Below are positions 40,383 to 52,100 of a DNA stretch of 64,000 bases, in pieces. The notes under the pieces were generated by a model. That model had not been told where the DNA came from. It worked only from the letters and a program-made list of their open reading frames with translations, and did no database searches. This DNA is from Pterobdella sp. o SKG-2022 (Eukaryota; Annelida; Clitellata; Hirudinida; Piscicolidae). Location: the NCBI GenBank assembly GCA_964035795.1, contig OZ038323.1, positions 9,073,284-9,137,283 on the forward strand, in the 5' to 3' direction. Every line of letters begins with the position of its first letter. Position 1 is the stretch's first letter. The position numbers and the translations under genes were made by a program.

Positions 40383-43300
40383 TATAAAATGATAGGAAGG
40401 CAGTTGAAAAACTTCCTGCATTAATATAAATATTTTATGTCTATAATCTGAATAATTATTAACATTATCTAGAAATTAATTATATTTGAAAAATAAAAAA
40501 AAGACAAACAAAAATGGATGGTATGTAACTTTCAGGCGTTTAGTCATAAAGAACACACATTCTTTGAATATTTCAATTTCCGTAGCTTTTAAAGACTTTT
40601 TATATTCAACTATATGATTTATCAAACACTATCAACAAGAAAAATTAATTATTTTCTCAAATCTAATAAACAGTGGATGTTCTGTGGAGATATGAATTAA
40701 TGTGTTTGATTACAAGAGCGGTTAATAACAGGGTTTTAATTGTTTGAATTTTGAAATTAAATCAGCCTATGAATGTTTTGCTTGTGTTACACCTTTGAGA
40801 GATTCACCTGTATAAATGTGCATCTACATTTATAGCGCCAACTTTCGAAAAATATATTTTTGAAAAATATTTTTTTCGTGTTTTTTAATAAAATTTTTTC
40901 CATATTTAGATTAAATTATATGAAAATATTTTTAAAAAGTTCACTTTTAAAGTTTTTGTACATTTCAAGTTGCACCATTTTTATGAAGAAATAATTATTT
41001 TTTTATTCAACGATAATGTAAATTCATTCGTATGGAGAATTGTGGTGAATAAAAATTTTAACCGACATTTATCTCATGAAGAACTTATCAAACTGCTTCA
41101 ATCGTCCCAAAGTTAAATAAACCTTCAAGTTTTGTTCAAGTGAACCTACTCAAAGCTATCTTAGAAGTTTTTTGATCTTCACAAGGCACTACCATTCACA
41201 TAGGTTCAGTCCCCAAACATCACATGGCACAGATCACATGACGAGCATCTTTGAACAGCATACTATTAATAATTAACACAACGTAATCCTAATATTCTGT
41301 CATAATCTACAACAGTCGGTACGATGCCTGAATGTGATTTGATCGTCATTTTTCCTTGACCCGTGTGTGTGTTTTTTGTTCGTTGGTTTGTATACATATA
41401 TTATTTTTGTTTTGTGTCATTTTGTACTAAAGTTTGAATCAGTTCTGTCAAAACTTAACAACCCAAAGACAAAAAATCTAAAAATAACAATATAATGATC
41501 GCAAAAAATAATAAATAAAGTATTTATTTGATTTGATTAAATTTCTTAAAAGTTAATTCTTTGAGGATCTATAGGGTTATCATGCGAGTTGAAAAAACAC
41601 TCGAAGACCAAAACCGCATTTTTATGTAACTTAATACCTTAATTGCTTTATTTATCAAAATTAAACTTGAGACAACGTTTATATAATTCAAGTTCAATTT
41701 ATCAGAAACATCTCATGCATCTTCAAAATCATATATTGCTTGGTTACGATAATCTTCAAAATCAGGTAAATTTCATTTTTTTTTTCAAAAAACTGAAATT
41801 TTCGATTAGTTTATTTAACTTTTCAGTAAAGATATCTAAAAATTTCAAATAAACTGAAATTTTCGATAAGTTTAAGTTTATTTCAATGGTTAGTAAAGTC
41901 GTCGAGAAATTGTAGTAATGTGTGTGAACTAAGTCAGATATTCAAGTCGATTCTGGTTTGAGTAAAAGTAAATTTAAAAAAAAAAGAATAATAGTTTTTC
42001 AATTTTCATTTTAAACAAAGATTATCTAAACAATTTTTTGACTTTTAATTGATTATTTAAAACATTATAAGTATGGAGGGACCCCACGCTTGGCCTTTTT
42101 GTCGTCTTCGTTTTTTAGTTCGAGACTCTACCCTATGATTAACTCCCTCTATAGTTTTCTATTTTTTATAATTTTTAATTAAATGCACTAGTATATGTCT
42201 AATACTTTTTAACCTTTCAATAATATAACTTTCAAAATTTTTTTTCAAATGCTATAAAACTATTCATTTAAATTCCAAATGATGAAACGCACAAGAAGAT
42301 GGAACGTTCGAAAGGAGTAACAAGAGCCCGGAAACTCATCTGAAATGATAAATAAATTCACTTCCAAGATACACTTATGTATTGGTATTTTCAAATAATT
42401 GCTACATTTCACCACCGTCTCCAACCCCAAATGTCCTTCCATCAAAACACAACAAAACACAACAAGTCAGCCCCCAATTTTTTCAACCCAATGTCTTCTA
42501 ACGCCTACTTTTCCCAAGTCAAATCCGTACTCATAATAGGCATACAGTGAATAGTTATACAAATAAATAACCATGTTTTACAATATGTTACATAGCGGCT
42601 CAAAGTTGTTATGTTAATAACAATAGTTGCTCTACACTCTGTATCTCATATAATGTAAGGAGCAAACCATAAGATTTCTTCAAGCTATGTTTATTTTGTT
42701 TTATGGGGTGACAGTGTTTTGGAAGTCAAGTTTGTTTCAATGTTGTAAAAAGACAAAAAATTTAAAGCTAATAAATCTATTAGGAATACAAAAAATTTCT
42801 CATTTATTATTGATGAATATTCTCTTTTTCTTATAATTATCTATGAAAAATTTCTTTTTAATACACTGTAACATATAGTTTGATTTTTTGCCATAATTGT
42901 TAAAAGATTTTTTTTATTTTTAGGGAGCTTCAAGACATCATAAAGAGAATGTTTAACGCCAATTGAGTGATGTAACTCACTCTGTATTACTACTTAATGG
43001 CCGTGAGAAAAAAAACCAAAGTGCTATGGTAACAAATGGATAAAAAAAACATAAAAAATAGCAATAATAATAAATTTTAAAAATAATGAAAAAACATAAA
43101 AATATGAATATAAATAATAATGCATAATAATAAAAATAATAATAAAAAGAAAAGTATGATTCATAACATATTAGAAAAACTAATGTGGAAGTTTATATTA
43201 ACGAAAAAATAAATCAAACAAATATTTATATTTCAAATATTATATAAATATTTTGAAAGTAAATATTATAAATTATATGACTAAAAAAATTTCAAGCCGT

Positions 43301-44704
43301 TTTCGTTAAATTTTAACAAAAATTCGTCGAAATAAACGAGAGATTCCAACATTCATCAGTTTATTCTCTCATAACTTAAACACCTATCCTCCTCATAACG
43401 TGAGAAAAAATAAATGGCTAATTCTATAAGAAAACAATCAAACTGGGTATGCGCAAAACGAATACTTTGATGAAAAAGAGTGATTTCAATTGATGTTGTC
43501 TGAGTGCACTCACTTTGAAGTTGTGCAAGTTTCGAACTGTTAAATCTATACATTATTCGTTGGTTCTAAGATGCTAATGAATATTTTTTTTGTTTTTCTT
43601 TATTTTTTTTATTATTTAGTGGGAAGGTAGTTGAGTGAGGTTTTTTTAAAAAACTAATGATAGAAAGTTACATGGAATATTGAACAAAAACAAAAAAAAA
43701 TGTGGGTTGAAATTCTGTATAATCAATTTTTCAATGATTAAAATTTACCAATTTATTGTTATAAACTGATAATAAACAATAATTAATCATTTTTGTTTTA
43801 TTACAATCTCCATTCATTATCAATTAAAATTACCCATCCTACTAATTGAATTAAAAACCAGCTTATACTCTACTAATCAAGTGATTCATAACAAAAAGTG
43901 ATAATTATTTGTTGCATGTATAATAATAATGGTGCCAAAGGTGAAACTGTATCCTTGTGGAAACCAATTAACGAAGAGTGAACCAAAACTCAATTCAGCG
44001 TAGCATTTAATAGAATGGATATAAATGTTAAATCTTTATGAGTATGACTGTAAATATATAACTGATAGGCGAAAAGGTTTGAAAAATAGTTACTGAATAT
44101 ATATAAATATACAAAATATATGAACATACAAGAAATATACAAGAAATGCATGAATAGACTGAAAATATAAAACTATTATTTAAAAGTTATATTATATTCA
44201 TAAAAATGATTCAACAGTCTTATGAATATATGTTAAACTTTTTGAAAATGTACTTGAGTGTCTTAAGACGCCCTCAAATGAACTACCGATTAAATTTGAT
44301 TGCTTGAGAATAGTCTCAACAGTGAGATTATGTAAAATAAACAAATGCATAACTTTAAACTAAACTAATAATAACAATAATAATGAAAAGAATAATAAAA
44401 ATAATATACAAGAATAAAAATAGAAATTAGTAATTACAAATTGAGAATAAAAACAAAAAAAATGAAAAAATCAATAATGAAAAATCAGGAATGAAATTAT
44501 TGAATAATAAGAATAACAATAACTCAATAAAAAATAATAAAGCTGGAATAAGAAAGAACAAGCCTTCTTTACTGGTCGGACATGCAGTCGAAGGAGTGGC
44601 GGTGAGGTAGAGTTAAAGACGTGCGCAGGTACTCAGCATATGGAAACTGATAACAATAATAATAAGAAGAAGAAGCATGGAAAGAATGAAAAAAAATGAA
44701 TGGA
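40383..44704. other. Intergenic, upstream of the cadherin
   Basis: The 5' side of the cadherin gene, probably holding its promoter, though I see no diagnostic element. The sequence is AT-rich with many A/T homopolymers. An aat-rich patch lies at 43060-43170 and another at 44360-44560. No exon is supported. Confidence 0.4.
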
Positions 44705-44705
44705 A

Positions 44706-44860
<155 letters not shown>

Positions 44861-45698
44861 TAGGGCGCACAGTTTGCAAACTAGGTTTGCTGCAAAGGCG
44901 CTGCTCTAATCAGAAGGGCTATGAGAGAGAAATTTGGTTATAAAGATGCGTCTTTAAACGCTTGCGAAAAACTTTAAGAGAAGGTGAAAGACGGAGATTA
45001 AGTGGAAGAGAGTTCCATAAGTGAGGGGCGATATGCGAGAAGGAGCGATATAAAAAAGAGTTAGAAGAGACAGGCTGATGTAGCCATAAACCAGAGTTCG
45101 AAGACCTGAGAGACTCAGGAGTCTGTCTAATGGAAAGACGGTCACATAAATGAGCCGGCTGATTAAAATATAAGGTGTTAGCGGTGAGCCATAGCAACTT
45201 GAACTGGGCTCTTAGTACGACCAGCAGCCAATGAAGGCGATCGAGACAAGTGCGAGATGAAGAATAGTAGTCGGCTTGAAAAACGGTTTTAGCAGCACGA
45301 TTTTGGAGAGATTGCAATTTAGAAATAAGACAGTTCGGGGGTCGACAAAGAAGAGAGTTACAGTAATCAATCCTTGAAAGAACTAAAGAGATGATCAGAG
45401 CAACGGCAGTGTCAAAGGGTAGAAACTTGCGTGCCTGTCTGATCGCATGGAGATGAAAGTTGGATGCTTGTATGACCTGAGAGACAAAGTGTGTAAAGTT
45501 GAGTCTAGAATCAAGAGTTACACCTAGTATCTTCAGTTTGGACGTTACGGAAAGAGATGTGCCGTCAAAGATTACTTCAGTGGGAAGATTGGATTTGGAA
45601 AGGAGTATGGGACTGCCGACAAACATCATTTCGCTTTTGTTAGGATTCAACATGAGGTGATTGTTAGAAAACCAAAGATTGAGCTCAGTGATGCATTC

Positions 45699-45699
<1 letters not shown>
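44861..45699 (-). mobile_element. 5'-truncated CR1/L2-like non-LTR retrotransposon (reverse transcriptase C-terminus)
   Basis: About 260 codons without interruption, ending at stop 44919-44921, then a ~58-bp 3' UTR. The translation carries the C-terminal part of a LINE reverse transcriptase: LNPNKSEMMFVGS, KILGVTLDSRLNFTHFVSQV, VLSRIDYCNSLL, LQNRAAKTVF, RLHWLLV and, at the end, RSFSHIAPHLWNSLPLNLR. This block order is typical of CR1/L2/Jockey-related elements. Palm catalytic motifs (FxDD) are absent because the 5' end is truncated at 45699. The 3' UTR has the hairpin-like pair gcgcctttg...gcgccct before the tail. The intact frame suggests recent insertion. Confidence 0.9.
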
Positions 45700-45773
<74 letters not shown>

Positions 45774-45774
45774 T
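45700..45774. repeat. (AAT)n microsatellite
   Basis: About 24 copies of aat immediately 5' (in element orientation) of the truncated LINE. Same orientation as the block at 44706-44763. Confidence 0.95.
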
Positions 45775-47257
45775 TTCATCATTTAGAGAAACACGAAGAA
45801 TAAAAACAGTAATAACAAACAATAACAAAAATGGAAATGATGAGTACAAAATGTAACATTAGCAATAAAAATATAACAATAGAAATGAAAAGATTGTACA
45901 AAAAATAACAATAAGCACACTTTTAGTTTTATGAAGTTTGAAAGAGGATTATTTGGAAAACATACTAATGTATGAGAAATGTGGGTGGTATAAGGATGAT
46001 GATGAAGAAGAAGATGATGGTGGTGGCGGTGATGATGATGGTGTCGATGCTATTAGTGGAGATGATGAACAAGATCAGAAAGATGATTTGCCAACAAAAC
46101 TTTGATACATTTTTTGTTGGGACTGTGTTAATTTCAACAAAATAATGTTGAAAAATGAAATCAAAATGCTCAGACTCATCTTCGCGGAAAAACTCGCATA
46201 TGGCTGAAAGCTAAAACAAATAACAATGTTTTAATTGGTTTCTTCAAATAGGTTTGAGTTGTTCGTTGCGGAAAGGGCACGTTAAAAAAATTTGTGTGGT
46301 GGAAGATAGAACGGGTTGAAGGCTAAAGAATAGGGAGTTGTGATGAAAGGTTAAAGAGGGTTTTATTGGGAAAGGGGGGAGGATTGTTGCAGTGAGGGTG
46401 GTTGTGGTGAGAGTGGTTGTGGTGAGGGTGGTTGTGGTGTTGAAGATGGTTGTGGTGTTGAGGGTGGTTGTAATGAAAGCGATTATTATAAAGATGATTA
46501 TAGGGGGGTAATTGTGGTATAAAGGTAGTTATGAAGTATTGGTATGAAAGATAAAAAGTTTAGTTCTTAATAGCGAAAGTTTCCATGCTGCTTGTAGATT
46601 GAGTGTGGAGAAGTCATCAGCCATTGTAATGAGAAGTTCGCTTGTTGGGTATTGTGTTGGTGTGAGGTATTGATGGAAATTTTAGAAATTTTTTTAGGTA
46701 AATTATTTTGGTTGTTTCATATTGCGTAGTATACAGACAATTTTGTTCTAGATTAAAATATAATTTATTTTTCAGTTTTCTAGATTGAAACTTTATTTAA
46801 TAAATCCAATTTTAAAAAATCCGGAATAATTTTTTAACACATTTGTAGTTTTTTCGAAAAAGAAAGTATAAAACAAGCAGGAATTGAAAGTTATTCAACT
46901 GTATTGTAACTTATGGAAACACTCGAAAGGATTTCTCAGAGTTAATTTATTAAAATAACATCAAAAACAATAAAAATAAAAACAAATAAAAAAACAATCT
47001 AATGACAAAAATTTACAAAAAAAAATAAGAGCAGAAAATAATAAGCAAAAAGTATGAACAATAATAATAAGAATAATAAGAATAAAGAGAGAAGAATAAC
47101 AATATGAATAAGAAGAAATAATATCAATAATAATAAAAAATAACAACAATAATAAGAAGAAGAATAACAATAAACAAAAAAGGAGTAATATCAATATTAA
47201 TCAAAATAATAGATTAAAAAAATCAAATGAAATATATAAAATGACCTTCAAGCTCAC
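45775..47257. other. Intergenic with simple repeats
   Basis: Contains a gat-rich stretch (45995-46070), a G-rich tandem of 15-18-bp units based on ggtggttgtggtga (46392-46475), and an A-rich aataat patch (46955-47200). No exon was recognised. Confidence 0.4.
46392..46475. repeat. G-rich minisatellite, 15-18-bp unit
   Basis: Five imperfect copies of gaggtggttgtggt-type units, with several GG runs on one strand. Confidence 0.8.
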
Positions 47258-47453
47258 CTATTGAAACGTGATTTAAAGCATATTTCTGCAGGCAGACATC
47301 CCATTCCACACAGATATTTCCATTCAATAACTTTTCTCCATCTTTTATTATTTTTATTAAACTTTTTATTATCATAACGAGTGTGTTTCGTTTGATAACG
47401 TTTTTACTGTTTGTGGTGAAGTAGAATGGTGTTTTTATAATGCATTCAGGCAT
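47258..47453 (-). CDS. Candidate first coding exon, family unknown
   Basis: Minus strand: ATG at 47451-47453, 65 codons and a consensus donor (tcaatag/gtgagc). The translation begins MPECIIKTPFYFTTNSKNVI and later reads NGNICVEWDVCLQKYALNHV. It is moderately basic, with three Cys. No downstream exon on the minus strand could be identified before the LINE, so the gene is incomplete or spurious. Confidence 0.3.
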
Positions 47454-47504
47454 TTTCGAAGTCGATCAATCAATCGTTTGCTTTAAAAACATCAAATAAA
47501 ACAA

Positions 47505-47508
<4 letters not shown>

Positions 47509-47539
<31 letters not shown>
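47509..47539. repeat. (AT)n microsatellite
   Basis: About 15 tandem at units. It sits 56 bp upstream of the ATG of the candidate exon on the minus strand. Confidence 0.95.
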
Positions 47540-47544
<5 letters not shown>

Positions 47545-49128
47545 TTTAAATTTTAACAAAATAATCTATCATCCGCTAAAAATGTTTTTTCAATAATACT
47601 TTGTTTAAAAAACTATTTAAAAAATAACAATGAAAGCAATTAGAATTCCAAGTTTAATCAAAGAACTACTGTATTTTTATCTCTGGGATCTTAATGCAGA
47701 AACCCTATATGGCCATTTTGTTAGCACTTCTGAAGGTGGTCTTAGGGAAACCTTGGCATTTAAATGGAGATTAAACTGTTTTTTAGAATTATCTTTTTTT
47801 TCATTTTCATCTAAATATTTTATTATTCATAAAAATATCCCAAATAATAAAACAACCAAAATATTTTATTTTTTAACTCAAAATGTATTAAAGTTTATTT
47901 TTATTTACCTTCATTCACTCTTAACCCCCATTAAACACGCGCAATAATCATAGACACCAACCCCAAGGACCCATAGTTGAATCCCGCTAAGGGACTGGAA
48001 CATTAACTTTTTAGTCCCACAAACAGGAAAAAAAACTCCACTTCTAACACTACTAATTTTCATGATGGTTTATCTGTTGGGGGTGTTACTAATAAGGGAG
48101 AAAATTTAATTTAAGTTTGAAGTGTTAAAATTTATGTATGAATAATGTTTTCCATTTGAACTATTTAGCGTGCAGTGGCTTTGTATGTGGATATCCGTTT
48201 TGAGCTACCTCCAACTATTTGTAAGGTATTAATATAGATGGTATAATGAATTAAGTTTACAAAAAGGTTACGGCATATCTTACTGTCAAAATCACATAGG
48301 TTATAACAAAATATTTATGGCATATGTTTTAAGCATCGTATAAACGAGTGAGCATTATTGTGAGAATAATATATTAGGTGGTTGGAGAAGAGGTTGTATA
48401 TAGTTTGGTCTGTACAACGACTGTGAAGACTATGTGTAGACGAGATACTGTATGAAAAATATAACATGATGAAGAATTTTGTAGAGAATATTTTTATATA
48501 GATACTGATGGCATTCAAATTATATACTGCTCCTAGCGGGATATGGATATATTACGACTGATTTGTCTTGTGTTATGGGAGTTAGCATTATATGGATATA
48601 ATACTGTATGGAGAAAACTATTGTACGGAATTTTGTATGGAATATGGTGAGAAAGAGTGGAAAAGCTTACTTATAAAGGCTGGCATGAGCCTTGTGCCAT
48701 TTCTCAATCGGATTTACAGGTTTCAGTATTTATGTGCTGTCTTAGATTTGAGTTTCATCATTATTTTTGTTTCTTTTGAATGATTTATCTTTTTAGGTTG
48801 TGCTGTATAGAAATATTTTTTGTTATAGTTAGCGTGAAAGGCTTTTTTCTGTTTTGTTGTTCAGACAAGACCGGCTAATACCCTGACATAATAACTTTTT
48901 TGAAATTTTTTTCGCTTAAAACTACTATAAATAAAACAATTTTTTGAATGTCCACACTATAAATAAAATTTGACGTTTAATTTTTTACAGGTTAAACTAA
49001 AGGATGCAAGGAAAGCTTCTATTTTAGTTTTTCAATCCGAAACCACTACATATCACATAGACAAGAAGGCTTTTGACTCCAATTTGGAGTGTTTCTAAAT
49101 AGGATTGTTCAAATTCTTCAATACATCC
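47540..49128. other. Upstream region of the papilin-like gene, no gene assigned
   Basis: AT-rich. A 105-aa frame at 47630-47947 starts with a protein-like stretch (KELLYFYLWDLNAETLYGHF) but has no splice support. A second at 48592-48783 likewise stands alone. The promoter of the secreted-matrix gene presumably lies here, but no diagnostic element was seen. Confidence 0.35.
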
Positions 49129-49188
49129 ATGTCACCAAAAATTTTCAACACTCTTGTAATTCTCCTTCTCTTCCACTTTTCCAGCCAG
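49129..49188 (+). other. Signal-peptide exon of the papilin-like gene (inferred)
   Basis: ATG, 20 codons with a hydrophobic core (NTLVILLLFHF) and a small-residue end (SSQ), then donor cag/gtttta in phase 0. This matches the phase-0 TSP1 exon at 52127. The link is inferred from phase and biology; transcript evidence is needed. Confidence 0.6.
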
Positions 49189-52100
49189 GTTTTATCGCTT
49201 TTTTAGTCTAATAAATTTTGATAAAGTTTTATCTAATGATAACTGATAAATATTTTTACAAAAAGTTTGAGATGTTATTTAATTTCTTCTTAATTGCTGC
49301 GTTTTTTCGCAAGTAGCAGATTCTTATCTTAATTCAGAACACTCGCGTTAATTTATCGCCCCACAAACCTTGAATCATTCTAGTTTTAGTATCCATAAGT
49401 TTAAACAGTCTACAGATTTATTTCTCAAATTGATTTTATTTATTTCGTAATAAAAGACTCAAGTGCGATATAGATAATTTTTTGTAGTTGAAGTGCCCAA
49501 CCTGCTTGCAATTTGTAAGATCTTTGTTAGAGAAGTTTTAGTGCTTCGAAAATCTATAAATTTTCAAATGGAAGTTCCAAAGAGCTGAATTTTTCTATGG
49601 GAAAATTTTTGATGATGGTGAGAATACTGAGAAACTAACATAAAAAACTGCACTCTATCTGGAAATCTATCGAAAACAAAATTGCAAATAATTTGTACAA
49701 AGAATAATTATTAAACATCAAAAGAGAGTTGAAACGTTGCAACTTAAAGAGACATGATGATTTAGTACTGGAAGTTAAACTTTGATTTGCGCCCATTTGT
49801 AAACAGGATAAATTAAAAACTCCCAAAACGTAATTATGCAAGCATATTTGAGAATCAACTGTAAACGAAAACCATAATGGAGGACGAGATACGTTCAATG
49901 AGTATTATTTTCTAGAAAAATTCTGTGTGAAATTTAGTTTTTGTGCTTAAAAATAATAAAAGTTTGGAACTTAAATTGATAAAAACAATTATTAAAAAAT
50001 TGAAATTGGGAATAATAATTATAATAATAGTTTTTAAAGAAATAATTAAAATAATCATTATTTAAAATTAGTTTTTATTAAAATTTACAAAAATATTTTT
50101 AAAATTAATAAAAAATTTTAGCTATTATAAAACTAATAAATAAAAGTTGAGCACAATTTTAAATGGAATGAACAAATACCCAAACTGCAATGGTTTGACC
50201 CGTTGAAATCTGATAAAGTCTACAATCTTAAAACAACTTTAAATTTCTTCAAATTGCGTTTAAGTTCTCACTTTATTAACATTTTAATCTTATATTTCAT
50301 CGTAAAAAAATCTAAAAAAAAATGATCGCTGATGTAATCTTAAACATTAAAACCCAAAAAGCCGACTTTCATTTAATTTTTAAAAGACCAAGTTTAAAAA
50401 CTGTAGATTTCGTCGTAGCATTAATATTCATTGAAAGGAATTCATTAGAATGTAGAATACATTAAAAAATTCATAAACACCATTTTAGTAGCAGAGACGA
50501 ATTTCATTCGAATATTAGAAGGTTCATAATAACGATGCTAAACAATTGAGTCTTGTTGCGATGTCTGTTAGTTATTATGTGCAGATGGGCGTTGACGTTC
50601 GTTAGATTTATTCTCTTCAGCTTCTCATTTTGTCATTTCCTTAATTTATTGAATACCCAACTAAGGTCTCTCATGTTTGGGTATGGGAGAAAGAAGTTGC
50701 TCTCTAGATAAAATGAGATATTATAATTGTTACGAGCATAAAAAATTATTTTCTAAAATGGATTACCTTCAAATGTGAAAGTTTTACATTCAGTCATTTT
50801 AAACTCGATGATTTTTTGAGTCATTTATTTTATTTTTTAAATTTTATTTATTTAGTAGAATACTCATAAAAATTCGTCTGAATTTTGGCATTAATATTAC
50901 GCATTTAACATAATAATTAAGAACATAAATTTGAAAGTACACTAAAAACATTATTATATATATTTTTATTATTATTATTGTTACTATTAGTATTCACCTC
51001 TTTATCTCTCTATACATTACAATTGAAAATCCACCACTTATAATTGAAAACGTGTTATCAACCATAGTTCCTTTACTGTACCATAGTAACTGACGTATAT
51101 TCTATTACCACTCCTACTTACTCATCCCCAAACATAATTAAAACTAAACGACTTTCATTTATCAAGTTCTTTCATGTTAATGCTTGTAACATCGTTTGAA
51201 CGAGGTTTTCTAGTTATATAAGCTTTTAATTTAAATTCATGTTTGAAATAGGGCTTAATAACCCTTCAGTCAACGTTGATAGAAGCTTTTTATGTTATGT
51301 AATTAGTTTTGAGTTTGAAGACGTGCAAAAAAAACAAAAACTAGTAATTTGTATATCTTCATACATGTTTAACTCAATACACTTTCGTATCTAAAATCAA
51401 TGCGCCCATTATGAGCATTTTTGAAAAATATCCGTTTTAACTTGAATATTGGTCAATTTAGTTGGCCCTCATGGATCAGCTGGTAGAGCGTTAGACTAAT
51501 TATCTAAAGTTTCCTCACTCGCTCCTGTGTAAGCCGACAGTTAGCACCTGTTTGTTCCACAGTGTGTTTTCGCTATAAAAATTTGTAGCAAGCGCTTTGA
51601 ACTACAAGGAAAACCGCTTTATAAATGCTGCATTACAATTTATGGTATTATTAATAATAATTTCAATACCTTTTTGGTAGTATCTTCGAATTATCGGTTT
51701 TAATTTTAGGTTGTCATTGTTTTACTTGTTTTATCAGTATTCTTATTTCATTATCATCGTTTCTTTCAACTTATATTCTCACATACTGAAAATGGTTCTT
51801 CAAATCGGAAAGCCCTTTATTAGTCATTCAAATCTCGAGTTTTTTCTCTGTTCATTTTTACCTCATAGTATTTTCATTAAGCTATTTTATAGTTGAAACT
51901 GTTAGAATCTCTATCATCTCATCACCATTAAAATATCTTAAATTAGCATCGCCAATACAAAACCTTCACAGCTGATATCTTCAAAACTACCATTTTCTCT
52001 TATGCTAGCAACAGTACCATCAAAACTCTCAAAATCAACCACGCTATAACAACAATTATTATCCACAATATTAATACAACTGTTATTAACAGCATCAGAA

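Noticed and set aside
51463..51535. Functional tRNA-Ile gene
   Set aside because: The T arm and B box are degenerate, there is no acceptor-stem pairing, and a SINE-type body and tail follow.
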